This document shows positions 1 through 7,769 of a DNA stretch of 18,953 nucleotides, in pieces; the stretch's first letter is position 1; each line of letters opens with the position of its first letter. Under the pieces are notes generated by a model, which was not told the DNA's origin, made no database searches, and saw only the letters and a program-made list of their open reading frames with translations. The DNA comes from Deltaproteobacteria bacterium (GTDB lineage Bacteria > Desulfobacterota > Syntrophia > Syntrophales > UBA2210). The stretch covers positions 1 through 18,953 of the forward strand of contig JAUVXT010000016.1 of the NCBI GenBank assembly GCA_030603465.1, read 5' to 3'. A program made the translations under genes and the position numbers.

Positions 1-223
1 GCACGGGGAGAACGCCGGCGCCGATGATATCAAATCCGAAAGCGTCTTTTGCCTCTTTCGGGTCATCGAAGGCCTTCGATGCGATGAGCGCCCCTCCCGC
101 CTCCTTTGCATTCGGATAGGCGCCGGGCATCTTAAAGGGAACCACCGTCCGCTCATATCTGGCGCATCCGGAAAAGACCAGGAAGACAACGGCTGCGACA
201 ATCAACAGGGCATATTTTTTCAT
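1..223 (-). CDS. Putative lipoprotein, N-terminal part (gene runs off window start)
   Basis: Reading leftward from an ATG at 223, the frame is open to the window edge and gives about 74 residues. They begin MKKYALLIVAAVVFLVFSGC: a basic start, a hydrophobic core and a lipobox-like VFSGC, so Cys20 would be the lipidated residue after signal peptidase II cleavage. The remainder (ARYERTVVPFKMPGAYPNAK, then a stretch around FDDPKEAKDAFGFDIIGAGV) is a mature periplasmic or outer-membrane-anchored domain that I do not recognise. The start is supported by AGAGGTG about 8 nt upstream and by a well-formed sigma70 promoter at 258-286. This gene was found by translating the strand directly. Function unknown; the lipoprotein assignment is fairly secure, and the end of the gene is not visible. 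Confidence 0.75.
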   Translation of the reverse strand, partial: MKKYALLIVAAVVFLVFSGCARYERTVVPFKMPGAYPNAKEAGGALIASKAFDDPKEAKDAFGFDIIGAGVLPV

Positions 224-621
224 TATTCCGCACACCTCTTTATCTATCGTTAAAGTGATTCTACAGAAAGCATTTTTCTATGTCAACAAAAGTTATCCTT
301 CCCCGATGCACTGCAACGCCAAAGTCATGGTTGAATAGGATAAGCAGGTGCAGCTTGCTTCCAGTTCCCGCAGTAGGGCGGGTATACCCAGCGCGCCGCC
401 CCTGCGCCGCCTGACCGACATCGTTTCGTTCTTCTGTGTCGACGAATGACTGTAAAAACCCCTTGCTTTTCTTCATGCTTACGCATAAATAGAAAAGCAG
501 CAAACAATAATATCCTTATTTGCTAAGGGATATAGCTGTGTGGTCACATCAAAATTATCATAATTCCCTGTACCCGAATTGAACAGATTATCAGTCTTAT
601 TAATTGCGGAGAGTCGTTGCA
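224..621. other. Intergenic region, mostly no recognisable gene
   Basis: Apart from the minus-strand promoter at 258-286, I see no convincing gene here. Short minus-strand frames exist (for example 261-503 and 479-661) but they lack ribosome-binding sites and their translations match nothing I recognise. Two small palindromes are visible: GGGTATACCC at 380-389, in a GC-rich patch, and AATTAT-C-ATAATT at 553-565, about 55 nt ahead of the plus-strand gene, where it could be an operator. No clear plus-strand promoter was found for the gene that starts at 622. Confidence 0.5.
258..286 (-). promoter_or_regulatory. Sigma70-type promoter of the lipoprotein gene
   Basis: On the minus strand TTGACA (286-281) is followed after exactly 17 nt by TAGAAT (263-258), matching 6/6 and 5/6 of the consensus hexamers. 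It lies about 35 nt upstream of the lipoprotein start codon, with a ribosome-binding site in between. Confidence 0.7.
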
Positions 622-2952
622 TTGAAAAAGTTGCTCCAAAATATGCTGGAAACGGTGACAACCAAGCCGGTTAAAAATGAATCAGGAACAGAAATCGTGG
701 ATATAACACTGCGATTTAAGATATTCCTGCTCCTTATAATGGTTTTCAGCGTTTGTCTGATATACTCCAACATACTGGAAGCCCCATTTGTATTTGATGA
801 TTTTGCCATAACGGAATCAAGGTCACTGCGATTGACCAACCTGTCTTTCGATAGCATCATAGAAAGAATAGGCGGCGTTGGCCGCAGCATACCAATGCTT
901 ACGCTTGCGTTAAATTATTATTTCGGCGAATTCAATGTGATCGGCTACCATATAGTCAACATTGTAATCCATATTATGACAGGTATTCTCCTGTTTTTCT
1001 TTATTAAAGCCACCCTTGCTCTTGATATATCCAGGCCCCCCAGAGAGATAATCCTGATCGCATTCTTTGCCGCCTTTCTGTGGCTTGTTCATCCATTGCA
1101 AATCCAGGCCGTGACATTTACAATCCAGCGGTTGGCCAGCATTGCGGCGATGTTTTATATATTGTCGTGTCTTCTTTATGTAAAAGCGCGCCTTGCGCAG
1201 GAAGGCTGGAAGATGGCGCTCCTCTTTGCGGGGTGCATCTTGTCAGGGTTCCTTGCCATTGCATCGAAAGAAATAGCCGGGACACTCCCCGGTTTCATTC
1301 TACTTTATGAATTATACTTTCTGCAGGATTTCAAAAGGATCAAGTCCCGGAAATATCTCATATATGCTGCCGTTATCATCTTTGTTATAAGCGTGCCTGT
1401 AATATGGCATTTGTTTAAGGGCGCACTTTCGATGGTCGAAACTGTTGCCCGAATGTATGGGCACTCGATCAGCGGCGTCCTGTTAAGCCAGCCCCGCATC
1501 TTTATCTGTTACTTCGGCCTCTTCCTGTTTCCGCATCCGTCCCGCCTGAATATCGATCATGATTTTATATATTCTACTTCCTTCTTGGAGCCCCTTTCCA
1601 ACATACCATCCCTGATCATCGTATGTGCCGTATTAACATGCGCCGTTCTTTTGTTGCGTAAAGATCGCCTCATATCCTTTTCCATTCTGTGGGTCATAGG
1701 AAACTATATTATCCGATCGTCCTTCTTCGGGAATGATACCATCTTTGAGCATCGCATGTACCTGTCATCCATGATGTTTAGTCTGATCCTGGTGATAATC
1801 GTCTTTCGTTATATAAAACCAAGAGTGCTTGCCTTGGGGGTTCTTTGTATATCAATAACCTTTTGTTCTTTCTGGACTTATGAGAGAAACAAGGTATGGG
1901 AAAGCGAATATGCGCTCTGGAACGATAGTGTGAAAAAGTCCCCGAATAAGGCCAGACCTCACAATAATCTGGGTTTAGCCCTCGCAGAGATGGGCAGGCA
2001 AGATGAGGCTATGGAACAGTATTATGAAGCGCTGAAGATCAATCCGATCTATCATAAAGCGTTCAATAATTTGGGAAATCTCTATGAAAAAGAAGGCCGG
2101 TATGAAGAGGCCATAAGCGTGTACGAGAATGTTTTAGAGAGAAAACCAACATACGTGAGCGCCAATTACAACATCGCGAATATATATATGAAGTTCGGTG
2201 ATTTTAAAAAAGCGGAAAATCATTATGTGACGGCGTTGATATTCAAGCCGGATCATGTGAAATCAATCGCGAATCTGGCAGTTCTCATGATGAAACAGGG
2301 CCGAAGCGAAGAGGCTGTCAGACTGGGATATCAGGCATTGGAACTGGAACCGCACGATGCGGAAATTATGACCAACCTGGGGGGAGCGTTGCTTCTGCGG
2401 GGAGAAATAGATATTGCGATCTATTACTTGGGGAAGGCGCTCGCAATATCACCGGATATCGAGGAGGCGAGGATCAATCTGAATGCCGCCCATGCCGCCC
2501 TTGCACAGACAAAAGGTGCGCCACCGCGGAGTTCAAAAAATAACGATGAAAGATACAGACACTTTATGGAACGAGGTGCTGATTATTTAAATATTGGCAC
2601 TTATTGGTTGGCGGTGGACGAGTTCAGGTTGGCCCTGTCATTACGCCCCAATGATTATCAGGCGCTGAATAGCCTGTCGATTAGTTATATCAAACAGCAT
2701 GAATATTATAATGCGCTGATAACGTTAAAGAAATTATTGCTGGTTGAGCCTGAAAATGCAAGCGCCAATTACAATATTGCCTGTATGTATTCCCTCTTGA
2801 ATAAGCCCAATACCGCCCTTTTTTGGCTGGGCAGGACAGTAGATCAAGGCTACGACAAATGGGACTTAATGCTGTCGGATCCCGATCTGGAAAATGTAAG
2901 AAATCTTGCAGAATTCGGTGATTTTATCAAAGAGAGCCAAGAGAGAGAGTAA
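622..2952 (+). CDS. Multi-pass membrane protein with GT-C/TMTC-like N-terminal half and C-terminal TPR repeats
   Basis: About 776 residues. The N-terminal half (to roughly residue 430) is strongly hydrophobic with about ten membrane segments. After the first segment comes APFVFDDFAITE, with a paired Asp at residues 59-60. That F-x-DD placement is typical of GT-C glycosyltransferases of the TMTC/PMT type, whose first loop carries the catalytic acid. From about residue 434 to 630 there are at least five TPR units (N-LG or N-A-Y phases ending in P, such as ALKINP and VLERKP). A second TPR-like block lies at about 650-765. A role in transferring sugar from a lipid carrier to envelope proteins, with the TPRs outside the membrane, is inferred and the substrate is unknown. 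Start: TTG 622 has GGAGAG 8 nt upstream; TTG 604 and ATG 643 are alternatives. waaA follows after 34 nt, probably in the same operon. The gene looks more AT-rich than its neighbours. Confidence 0.75.
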   Translation: MKKLLQNMLETVTTKPVKNESGTEIVDITLRFKIFLLLIMVFSVCLIYSNILEAPFVFDDFAITESRSLRLTNLSFDSIIERIGGVGRSIPMLTLALNYYFGEFNVIGYHIVNIVIHIMTGILLFFFIKATLALDISRPPREIILIAFFAAFLWLVHPLQIQAVTFTIQRLASIAAMFYILSCLLYVKARLAQEGWKMALLFAGCILSGFLAIASKEIAGTLPGFILLYELYFLQDFKRIKSRKYLIYAAVIIFVISVPVIWHLFKGALSMVETVARMYGHSISGVLLSQPRIFICYFGLFLFPHPSRLNIDHDFIYSTSFLEPLSNIPSLIIVCAVLTCAVLLLRKDRLISFSILWVIGNYIIRSSFFGNDTIFEHRMYLSSMMFSLILVIIVFRYIKPRVLALGVLCISITFCSFWTYERNKVWESEYALWNDSVKKSPNKARPHNNLGLALAEMGRQDEAMEQYYEALKINPIYHKAFNNLGNLYEKEGRYEEAISVYENVLERKPTYVSANYNIANIYMKFGDFKKAENHYVTALIFKPDHVKSIANLAVLMMKQGRSEEAVRLGYQALELEPHDAEIMTNLGGALLLRGEIDIAIYYLGKALAISPDIEEARINLNAAHAALAQTKGAPPRSSKNNDERYRHFMERGADYLNIGTYWLAVDEFRLALSLRPNDYQALNSLSISYIKQHEYYNALITLKKLLLVEPENASANYNIACMYSLLNKPNTALFWLGRTVDQGYDKWDLMLSDPDLENVRNLAEFGDFIKESQERE

Positions 2953-2986
2953 ATATTTGGCTTGACGAGTTATTGTGCGGGGAACC

Positions 2987-4294
2987 ATGATATACATAAT
3001 ATATAACACAATCTTGGCAGTCGCCTCTTTTGTCCTTTTGCCCTACTATGGCGTGAAGATTCTGATGACGGGTAAATATCGAAAGAGCCTGGGGGCCAAA
3101 CTCGGAAGAATCGCTGAAGGGGCGACGGGCGCGATGAAGGGCTCTCCGCGGATATGGGTGCATGCCGTATCCGTTGGAGAGGTAACCGCCGCGGCCCCGA
3201 TCATCTCTTCCCTGAGAGCGCGCATCCCGGGAGCGTGCATCGTACTTTCCACCAGCACGGAGACGGGCCAGGAAATGGCGCGCCGGATTGCCACCGACGC
3301 CACCGCCTTTATATACTATCCCCTCGATATCCCCTTCGTGGTAAGAAGGGTGATGGATCTGGTAAAGCCCGACATATTCGTCCCAGTGGAGACGGAGATC
3401 TGGCCAAACTTTATCCGTATATGCAGAGACAGGGGCGTCAGGATCGTAATGGCAAACGGGAGAATCTCTCCCCGTTCTGTCGGAAAGTACAGAAAGACGC
3501 GTTTGTTCTGGAAAAGGATACTCGGGCTTATCGATGAAATAGGGGCCATCTCGCAGATAGACGCAAAGCGACTCGAATCGATAGGCATGGAACCCGAGAG
3601 AATCCGGGTAATGGGAAATGCCAAATACGACAGTCTGGCGGCAAAGGCCGGGGAATCCTTAAAGAAAGAAATAGCCGAAAGGTTAAATATAGAACCCGGA
3701 TCGCGGGTCTTCGTGGCGGCCAGCACTCACGCCGGCGAAGAGGAAATCGCCATTGAAGTCTACAAGAAACTCCTTGCAAAACACGCCGGTCTTATCTTCA
3801 TCATCGTACCGCGCCATCCCGAACGGGGGGAAGAGGTGCGTGCTCTCATCATGAAAGAGGGCATCTCCGACATAATCACTATGACGGAAATAAAGAAGGG
3901 AAAGCGACGCAACAGGGAGCGTGTCATCGTCATCGATGTCATCGGGGAACTTTTCAAGGTATACAGTCTCGCGACGATTGTCTTCTGCGGCGGCAGCCTC
4001 GTCCCCAAGGGGGGTCAGAATATCCTCGAAGCGGCCGCCTGGGGAAATGTGGTCCTCTACGGGCCCTCCATGGAGGACTTCACCGACGAGAGGGAGGCCA
4101 TGGAGGAGGCGGGAGCTGGGATAACCGTCAAGGATGGCGGGGAGCTCTCGGATAAGATCGTCACACTGATGAGAGACCCGGATGGGCTTGAGAAGAGGGG
4201 CGGAAAAGGGCGTGAAGTTGTCCTGGCGAATATGGGCGCCTCGGAGAGATACGCGGATATGATACAAAGGTCACTTGAGGATCGAAGGTGCTGA
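2987..4294 (+). CDS. waaA: 3-deoxy-D-manno-octulosonic acid (Kdo) transferase
   Basis: 435 residues, the usual length for WaaA/KdtA. The enzyme transfers Kdo from CMP-Kdo to the lipid A precursor at the inner face of the cytoplasmic membrane. The N-terminus carries the expected single membrane anchor (MIYIIYNTILAVASFVLLPY). Family motifs occur in order: WVHAVSVGEV at 57-66, whose Glu65 aligns with the catalytic base Glu31 of the Aquifex enzyme; VETEIWPNFI; ANGRISPRS; STHAGEE; IVPRHPER; then GGSLVPKGGQN and EAAAWG in the GT-B C-terminal half. GTG 2975 is in frame, but ATG 2987 gives the typical family N-terminus and was preferred. The ribosome-binding site (GGGG) is weak in either case, so translation may couple to the upstream gene. 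Its presence means the organism makes Kdo-containing LPS. The stop lies only 2 bp from the converging hflX stop. Confidence 0.93.
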   Translation: MIYIIYNTILAVASFVLLPYYGVKILMTGKYRKSLGAKLGRIAEGATGAMKGSPRIWVHAVSVGEVTAAAPIISSLRARIPGACIVLSTSTETGQEMARRIATDATAFIYYPLDIPFVVRRVMDLVKPDIFVPVETEIWPNFIRICRDRGVRIVMANGRISPRSVGKYRKTRLFWKRILGLIDEIGAISQIDAKRLESIGMEPERIRVMGNAKYDSLAAKAGESLKKEIAERLNIEPGSRVFVAASTHAGEEEIAIEVYKKLLAKHAGLIFIIVPRHPERGEEVRALIMKEGISDIITMTEIKKGKRRNRERVIVIDVIGELFKVYSLATIVFCGGSLVPKGGQNILEAAAWGNVVLYGPSMEDFTDEREAMEEAGAGITVKDGGELSDKIVTLMRDPDGLEKRGGKGREVVLANMGASERYADMIQRSLEDRRC

Positions 4295-4296
4295 TG

Positions 4297-5931
4297 TTAC
4301 CAGAGAGACTTCCGCGATATGACGCCTTCCATCTTTTTCAGAAGGGGGGGGAGGGTTTCAGGTTTCAGCGCCGATATGGACAGGGCGTCAAACCTGGCAC
4401 AGAGGTTTTGGAGAAGGGTCTTGTCGGGAAAATGGTCCTCCTTATTGAAGACCCTTATGTGATCCTTCTGCTTCAGGTCCAGATCATCCAGTATCGTCTC
4501 CACCGCCTCTATGTGACCCTCAAAATCCGGATTCGTCACGTCGATGACGTGCAGAAGGATGTCCGCCTCCCGGAGTTCCTCCAGTGTCGCGCGGAAAGCG
4601 GAGAAGAGTTCCTTGGGAAGGTTTCTTATAAAACCGACCGTATCGGTTATTATCGCCTCTGTGTCCCTGGGGAACCGGAGCCTGGAACTCTTCGGGTCCA
4701 GCGTTGCAAAGAGGCGATTTTCCGTTAAAACCTTGCTTTTTGTGAGAGCGTTCAGCAGTGTCGATTTCCCCGCGTTCGTGTAGCCGATGATGGATATCAC
4801 TGGAAGCATCCTCTTGCCTCGTTTCCCGCGTCTCTGGTTGCGCCCCTTCCTGATATTTACAAGATCCTTATCCAGCCTTCCTATCCTTTCCCGCACCCTC
4901 CTGCGGTTGATCTCCAGCTTGGTCTCCCCGGGACCCCGTCCCCCGATGCCCCCGGTGAGCCTGGACATGGCGGTATTCTTTGTGACGAGACGGGGAAGAA
5001 GGTATTTCAGCTGGGCCAGTTCCACCTGTATCTTCCCCTCCCTGGAATGGGCGCGCTGCGCAAATATATCCAGTATGAGCTGCGTCCTGTCGATGACCTT
5101 TATCTCCGTGAAGTCCGCGATTGAGCGTATCTGGGCGGGCGTGAGTTCATGATCGAAGATGAGGAGATTGGCGCCTATCTGGAGGGCTCCTATGACGATT
5201 TCCGAAAGACTGCCCCTCCCGATCAGATATTTCGCGTCAAATTTATTCCTGTGGCGCATGACAGAATCGAAGACCTCTACGCCCGATGTCGCCGCCAGTT
5301 CCCTCAGCTCTGCGAGAGCGTTCTCTCCATCAAGAGGGGAGCCTGTCTCCACGCGAACGAGTATCGCGCGGTCTGACTTCTCCACCTTACGCAGTCGCTG
5401 TCTCTTTGCGAATTCCTCCTCCAGTGACTGGATGAATCCCGTAAAATCCATATCCATCTCGGAAGGAAAGACGGGTTCTATGAAGAGCCAGTGCTCCCCC
5501 CCGGGATTTTCGGGAATCAGATGGGCCGTATGCATCCTTCCGGGGAGCCCCTCTTCCGTTACCTCTATGGCGGACACAAGATCAAGGCGCAAAAGGGCCA
5601 GATCGGTAAGATCATCCCTGGTCAGTTTATCTCCATCGAGGTGGGTGTGGATAAGACGAAGTCCCTTGAGACGGGTCTCGGCGGATCTGAACCCTTCAAG
5701 GCTGGGGATGACGATCTCCCTCCGGTTTCCGCAGATCACACAGGTCACCGCGCCCTTTCTGCTTATGAGGACGCCTATCTGTCTCTTTATGTCGCGTGAA
5801 ATCTCGCAGAGGCTCCTTGCAAAATCGTGTGTGACTACGCTGTCGGCAGGTATCTTCCGCCTGTACAGTTTCTCTATTCTTCCTACATCGGCGGCCTTGA
5901 GGCCCGTCAGATTTCCGTATATCTTTTCTAT
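4297..5931 (-). CDS. hflX: Ribosome-associated GTPase HflX, apparent AUA start
   Basis: HflX binds the 50S subunit, splits stalled ribosomes and hydrolyses GTP. The C-terminal part shows GGIGGRGPGETKLEINRRR, the P-loop GYTNAGKS (about residues 383-390 of 544), TDTVGFIRNLP as switch II, and VFNKED as the NKxD motif. Ahead lies the HflX N-terminal domain with YLIGRGSLSEI and FDHELTPAQ. The first conventional start in frame is GTG 5748 (483 aa), but the frame stays open upstream and encodes a further 61 plausible residues (IYGNLTGLKAADVGRIEKLY, then RRKIPADSVV and later ISRDIKRQIGVLI). These match my recollection of the extended N-terminus in Desulfobacterota HflX. That extension begins ATA-GAA-AAG, with a perfect AGGAGG (5944-5939) 7 nt upstream and no ATG, GTG or TTG available. 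I therefore place the start at ATA 5931. The alternative is a sequence error or a real ATG-to-ATA mutation that forces use of GTG 5748. Confidence 0.9.
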   Translation of the reverse strand: MEKIYGNLTGLKAADVGRIEKLYRRKIPADSVVTHDFARSLCEISRDIKRQIGVLISRKGAVTCVICGNRREIVIPSLEGFRSAETRLKGLRLIHTHLDGDKLTRDDLTDLALLRLDLVSAIEVTEEGLPGRMHTAHLIPENPGGEHWLFIEPVFPSEMDMDFTGFIQSLEEEFAKRQRLRKVEKSDRAILVRVETGSPLDGENALAELRELAATSGVEVFDSVMRHRNKFDAKYLIGRGSLSEIVIGALQIGANLLIFDHELTPAQIRSIADFTEIKVIDRTQLILDIFAQRAHSREGKIQVELAQLKYLLPRLVTKNTAMSRLTGGIGGRGPGETKLEINRRRVRERIGRLDKDLVNIRKGRNQRRGKRGKRMLPVISIIGYTNAGKSTLLNALTKSKVLTENRLFATLDPKSSRLRFPRDTEAIITDTVGFIRNLPKELFSAFRATLEELREADILLHVIDVTNPDFEGHIEAVETILDDLDLKQKDHIRVFNKEDHFPDKTLLQNLCARFDALSISALKPETLPPLLKKMEGVISRKSLW

Positions 5932-5938
5932 TGTTCTC

Positions 5939-5944
5939 CCTCCT
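5939..5944 (-). promoter_or_regulatory. Ribosome-binding site that decides the hflX start
   Basis: The minus strand reads AGGAGG, a full anti-Shine-Dalgarno match, followed by a 7-nt spacer and then ATA-GAA-AAG. No ATG, GTG or TTG in the hflX frame lies at the right distance. A CTG (5949-5947) is in frame but lies upstream of this site. The site argues strongly that translation begins at or very near 5931. Confidence 0.7.
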
Positions 5945-6020
5945 GACAGAGAATGTCTGCGTTTCTGAACGCCTTGCCTTACTTGAACCTAAAACGCATA
6001 ATGTATTCTTGATGGCAGAC

Positions 6021-6056
6021 AATAAAAGAGCCCCGGTCTAACGCCCCGGGGCTCTT
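6021..6056 (-). terminator. Rho-independent terminator of the beta-barrel gene
   Basis: An 11-bp perfect stem (AAGAGCCCCGG at 6026-6036 with its complement at 6046-6056) closes a 9-nt loop. Read on the minus strand it is followed by CTTTTATT. It lies about 33 nt past the stop codon of the gene at 6090-7349 and separates it from hflX. Confidence 0.88.
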
Positions 6057-6089
6057 GCCTAAATAGACTGAATCAACAGATCTTCCGAA

Positions 6090-7349
6090 TTAGAATTTCC
6101 AACAGAGCGCGTGGTGAATCATGTAGATGTCGTCGACCTGGTTGGTGCCGGCAGCGTTAACTCCCTTCCAGTAATCGCCCGTCCACAGATAACCGAACCT
6201 GATGGTGTAGGTGACGCTGGAGAAGAGCTTGTAGCTTGCCTCGATATCGAACTCCGTGCCGAAGTCGTCATTGGCGTAGGTGTCTTTTTCGTCAGCCTTT
6301 CCGGTTATCAGAGCGCCCTTGATAGAGAGCTTTTCGATGGGGGATACGCCAAACCTGACACCGTAGAGGTGCGCACCGTCGTCAGATCCGTTGCCTGTTG
6401 CACCCTCACTACTCATACCACTACCGTGCGTCGTGATCGTACTCGCCCAGTCTTCATCGGTGAACATGATGTATCCCACATCATAGTCGTTACCGGTGAA
6501 ACCCGACTCGTTGTCGTTGGCCGTGGCAGGATCATCGCCCTGAACATAGCCGAAGAAGCCGCCCACCCAGGCGGGGCCGAAGTTGACTTTCGCTTCCACA
6601 TAGGCACTCATACCGCTCACATCGACATCGGCGGTGGTGAGGCCGTCCTCATAGGTCGCCTCCTGGCCGTACCGCTTATTAAGCTCCGCCTCGAGATATA
6701 CGGGACCGAAGGTAGCCTTCATGTAGGGCGTCAGTGCGTAGTTCTGAGATTTGTATTGGCCCGTATCGGCAGCACTTACATCGTCGTTATAGCTGCCCAG
6801 GATTCCCACCGTTCCGCCTTCCCATTTGTAGGTGACGCCGAGATTGTACTTGTCATAGTCGTCGTCGGCCGAGGTCGTACTCTTGTCATTTTCGGCATAC
6901 TTCTCGATAATGGCTACGACTCCGAAGGGACCGAAGGGAGCCTCATAAACAATCCTGTTGGCCCTGCGCCATGCGTTACCCCAGGTTGTTCCCCAGGACC
7001 CGCCCGCCATACGTCCGATGGTGAACTTTCCGATGCCCGTCGTGAATGTGCCGTACGCGTAATCATAATTCCAGGTGCCAGCGGCTCCCGAAGCGCCCCA
7101 GACGTCATTGTCACCGACATCGCCACGGAGATTAACGCTTACACCTTCTTCCGGCTCAGCCTTCAAGGCTAGACGGAGTTTCTGCGTGTACCACTGCTGG
7201 TTGGTTCCATTGTCTTTTCTCACATCCGTTTTGTCCCAGGCGTAGCCCTGGACATTGAACTCACCGCTGATTTTCACATCGGCGGCAGCCGGCATCGCAA
7301 AAGCAAATACCAGACCTACTGCGAGTAGTCCAATTAAAAGTTTTCTCAT
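6090..7349 (-). CDS. Outer-membrane beta-barrel (porin-like) protein
   Basis: 419 residues. A clear Sec signal peptide (MRKLLIGLLAVGLVFAFAMPAAA, residues 1-23, written here as one run of basic start, hydrophobic core and A-x-A site) is cleaved before Asp24. The mature protein is rich in Gly, Asp, Tyr and Trp with alternating amphipathic strands, for example GVSVNLRGDVGDNDVWG and GTVGILGSYNDD. It ends in ...HHALCWKF; a C-terminal aromatic residue, here Phe, is the BAM-recognition signal of outer-membrane barrels. I infer a general or solute-specific porin of the type common in Desulfobacterota, with unknown substrate. The gene stands alone: AGGAGG lies about 8 nt before ATG 7349 and it has its own terminator at 6021-6056. 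A possible TTGACA (7522-7517 on the minus strand) lies about 170 nt upstream, but its -10 partner is poor. The long plus-strand frame inside this gene (6111-7172) is a shadow. Confidence 0.85.
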   Translation of the reverse strand: MRKLLIGLLAVGLVFAFAMPAAADVKISGEFNVQGYAWDKTDVRKDNGTNQQWYTQKLRLALKAEPEEGVSVNLRGDVGDNDVWGASGAAGTWNYDYAYGTFTTGIGKFTIGRMAGGSWGTTWGNAWRRANRIVYEAPFGPFGVVAIIEKYAENDKSTTSADDDYDKYNLGVTYKWEGGTVGILGSYNDDVSAADTGQYKSQNYALTPYMKATFGPVYLEAELNKRYGQEATYEDGLTTADVDVSGMSAYVEAKVNFGPAWVGGFFGYVQGDDPATANDNESGFTGNDYDVGYIMFTDEDWASTITTHGSGMSSEGATGNGSDDGAHLYGVRFGVSPIEKLSIKGALITGKADEKDTYANDDFGTEFDIEASYKLFSSVTYTIRFGYLWTGDYWKGVNAAGTNQVDDIYMIHHALCWKF

Positions 7350-7622
7350 ATTATTTTCCTCCTGTTATTTTTTTACTTAAACCCTTTTTTGACTCAATTA
7401 CCTTTGACATTAATAGATTCCCGATTCCGCGCACCACCTCCTTCCCCGTCGTATTCAGGGCACACCTACCCCTGAAATAAAAGATATAGGGAGACGCTAA
7501 CACCGTGATTTCACAATGTCAAGACTTTTTTATAAAAAATTCATAAATCAGTCCTCGTAAATCATAGGCTATCATGTTGCAATTTTTTGGACAAGAACCG
7601 CCTTTTAGCACAAGCATCTTAA

Positions 7623-7725
7623 GGTTCACGGTTCAGATTTTGATCGCATGCGACATTTCTAATATAATCAACTGGTAAGCAATGAAGTGTCGACCCACTG
7701 ACCTTGAACGCTGAACGCTGAACCT
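7623..7725. repeat. Tandem TGAACGC heptamers with a facing inverted copy
   Basis: Three consecutive 7-mers, TGAACGC-TGAACGC-TGAACCT, occupy 7705-7725. About 75 nt upstream, GGTTCACGGTTCAG (7623-7636) is their near inverted copy: it matches the reverse complement of 7711-7724 at 12 of 14 positions. Similar motifs occur near 5966-5990 and 14560-14590. The unit sits just upstream of the acs promoter. Its function is unknown; it may be a regulator-binding array or a dispersed intergenic repeat. Confidence 0.55.
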
Positions 7726-7740
7726 GTCTAAAATTTTTCC

Positions 7741-7769
7741 TTGACATATCGGGTCTGTTATTCTATGTT
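7741..7769 (+). promoter_or_regulatory. Predicted sigma70 promoter of acs
   Basis: TTGACA (7741-7746, 6/6) is separated by 17 nt from TATGTT (7764-7769, 4/6). This predicts a start near 7776 and an untranslated leader of about 300 nt before acs. Confidence 0.55.

Noticed and set aside
6111..7172. 353-codon plus-strand open frame antisense to the porin-like gene
   Set aside because: The opposite strand has a signal peptide, ribosome-binding site, C-terminal Phe and terminator. The antisense frame lacks a ribosome-binding site and gives a repetitive Val/Arg-rich translation.
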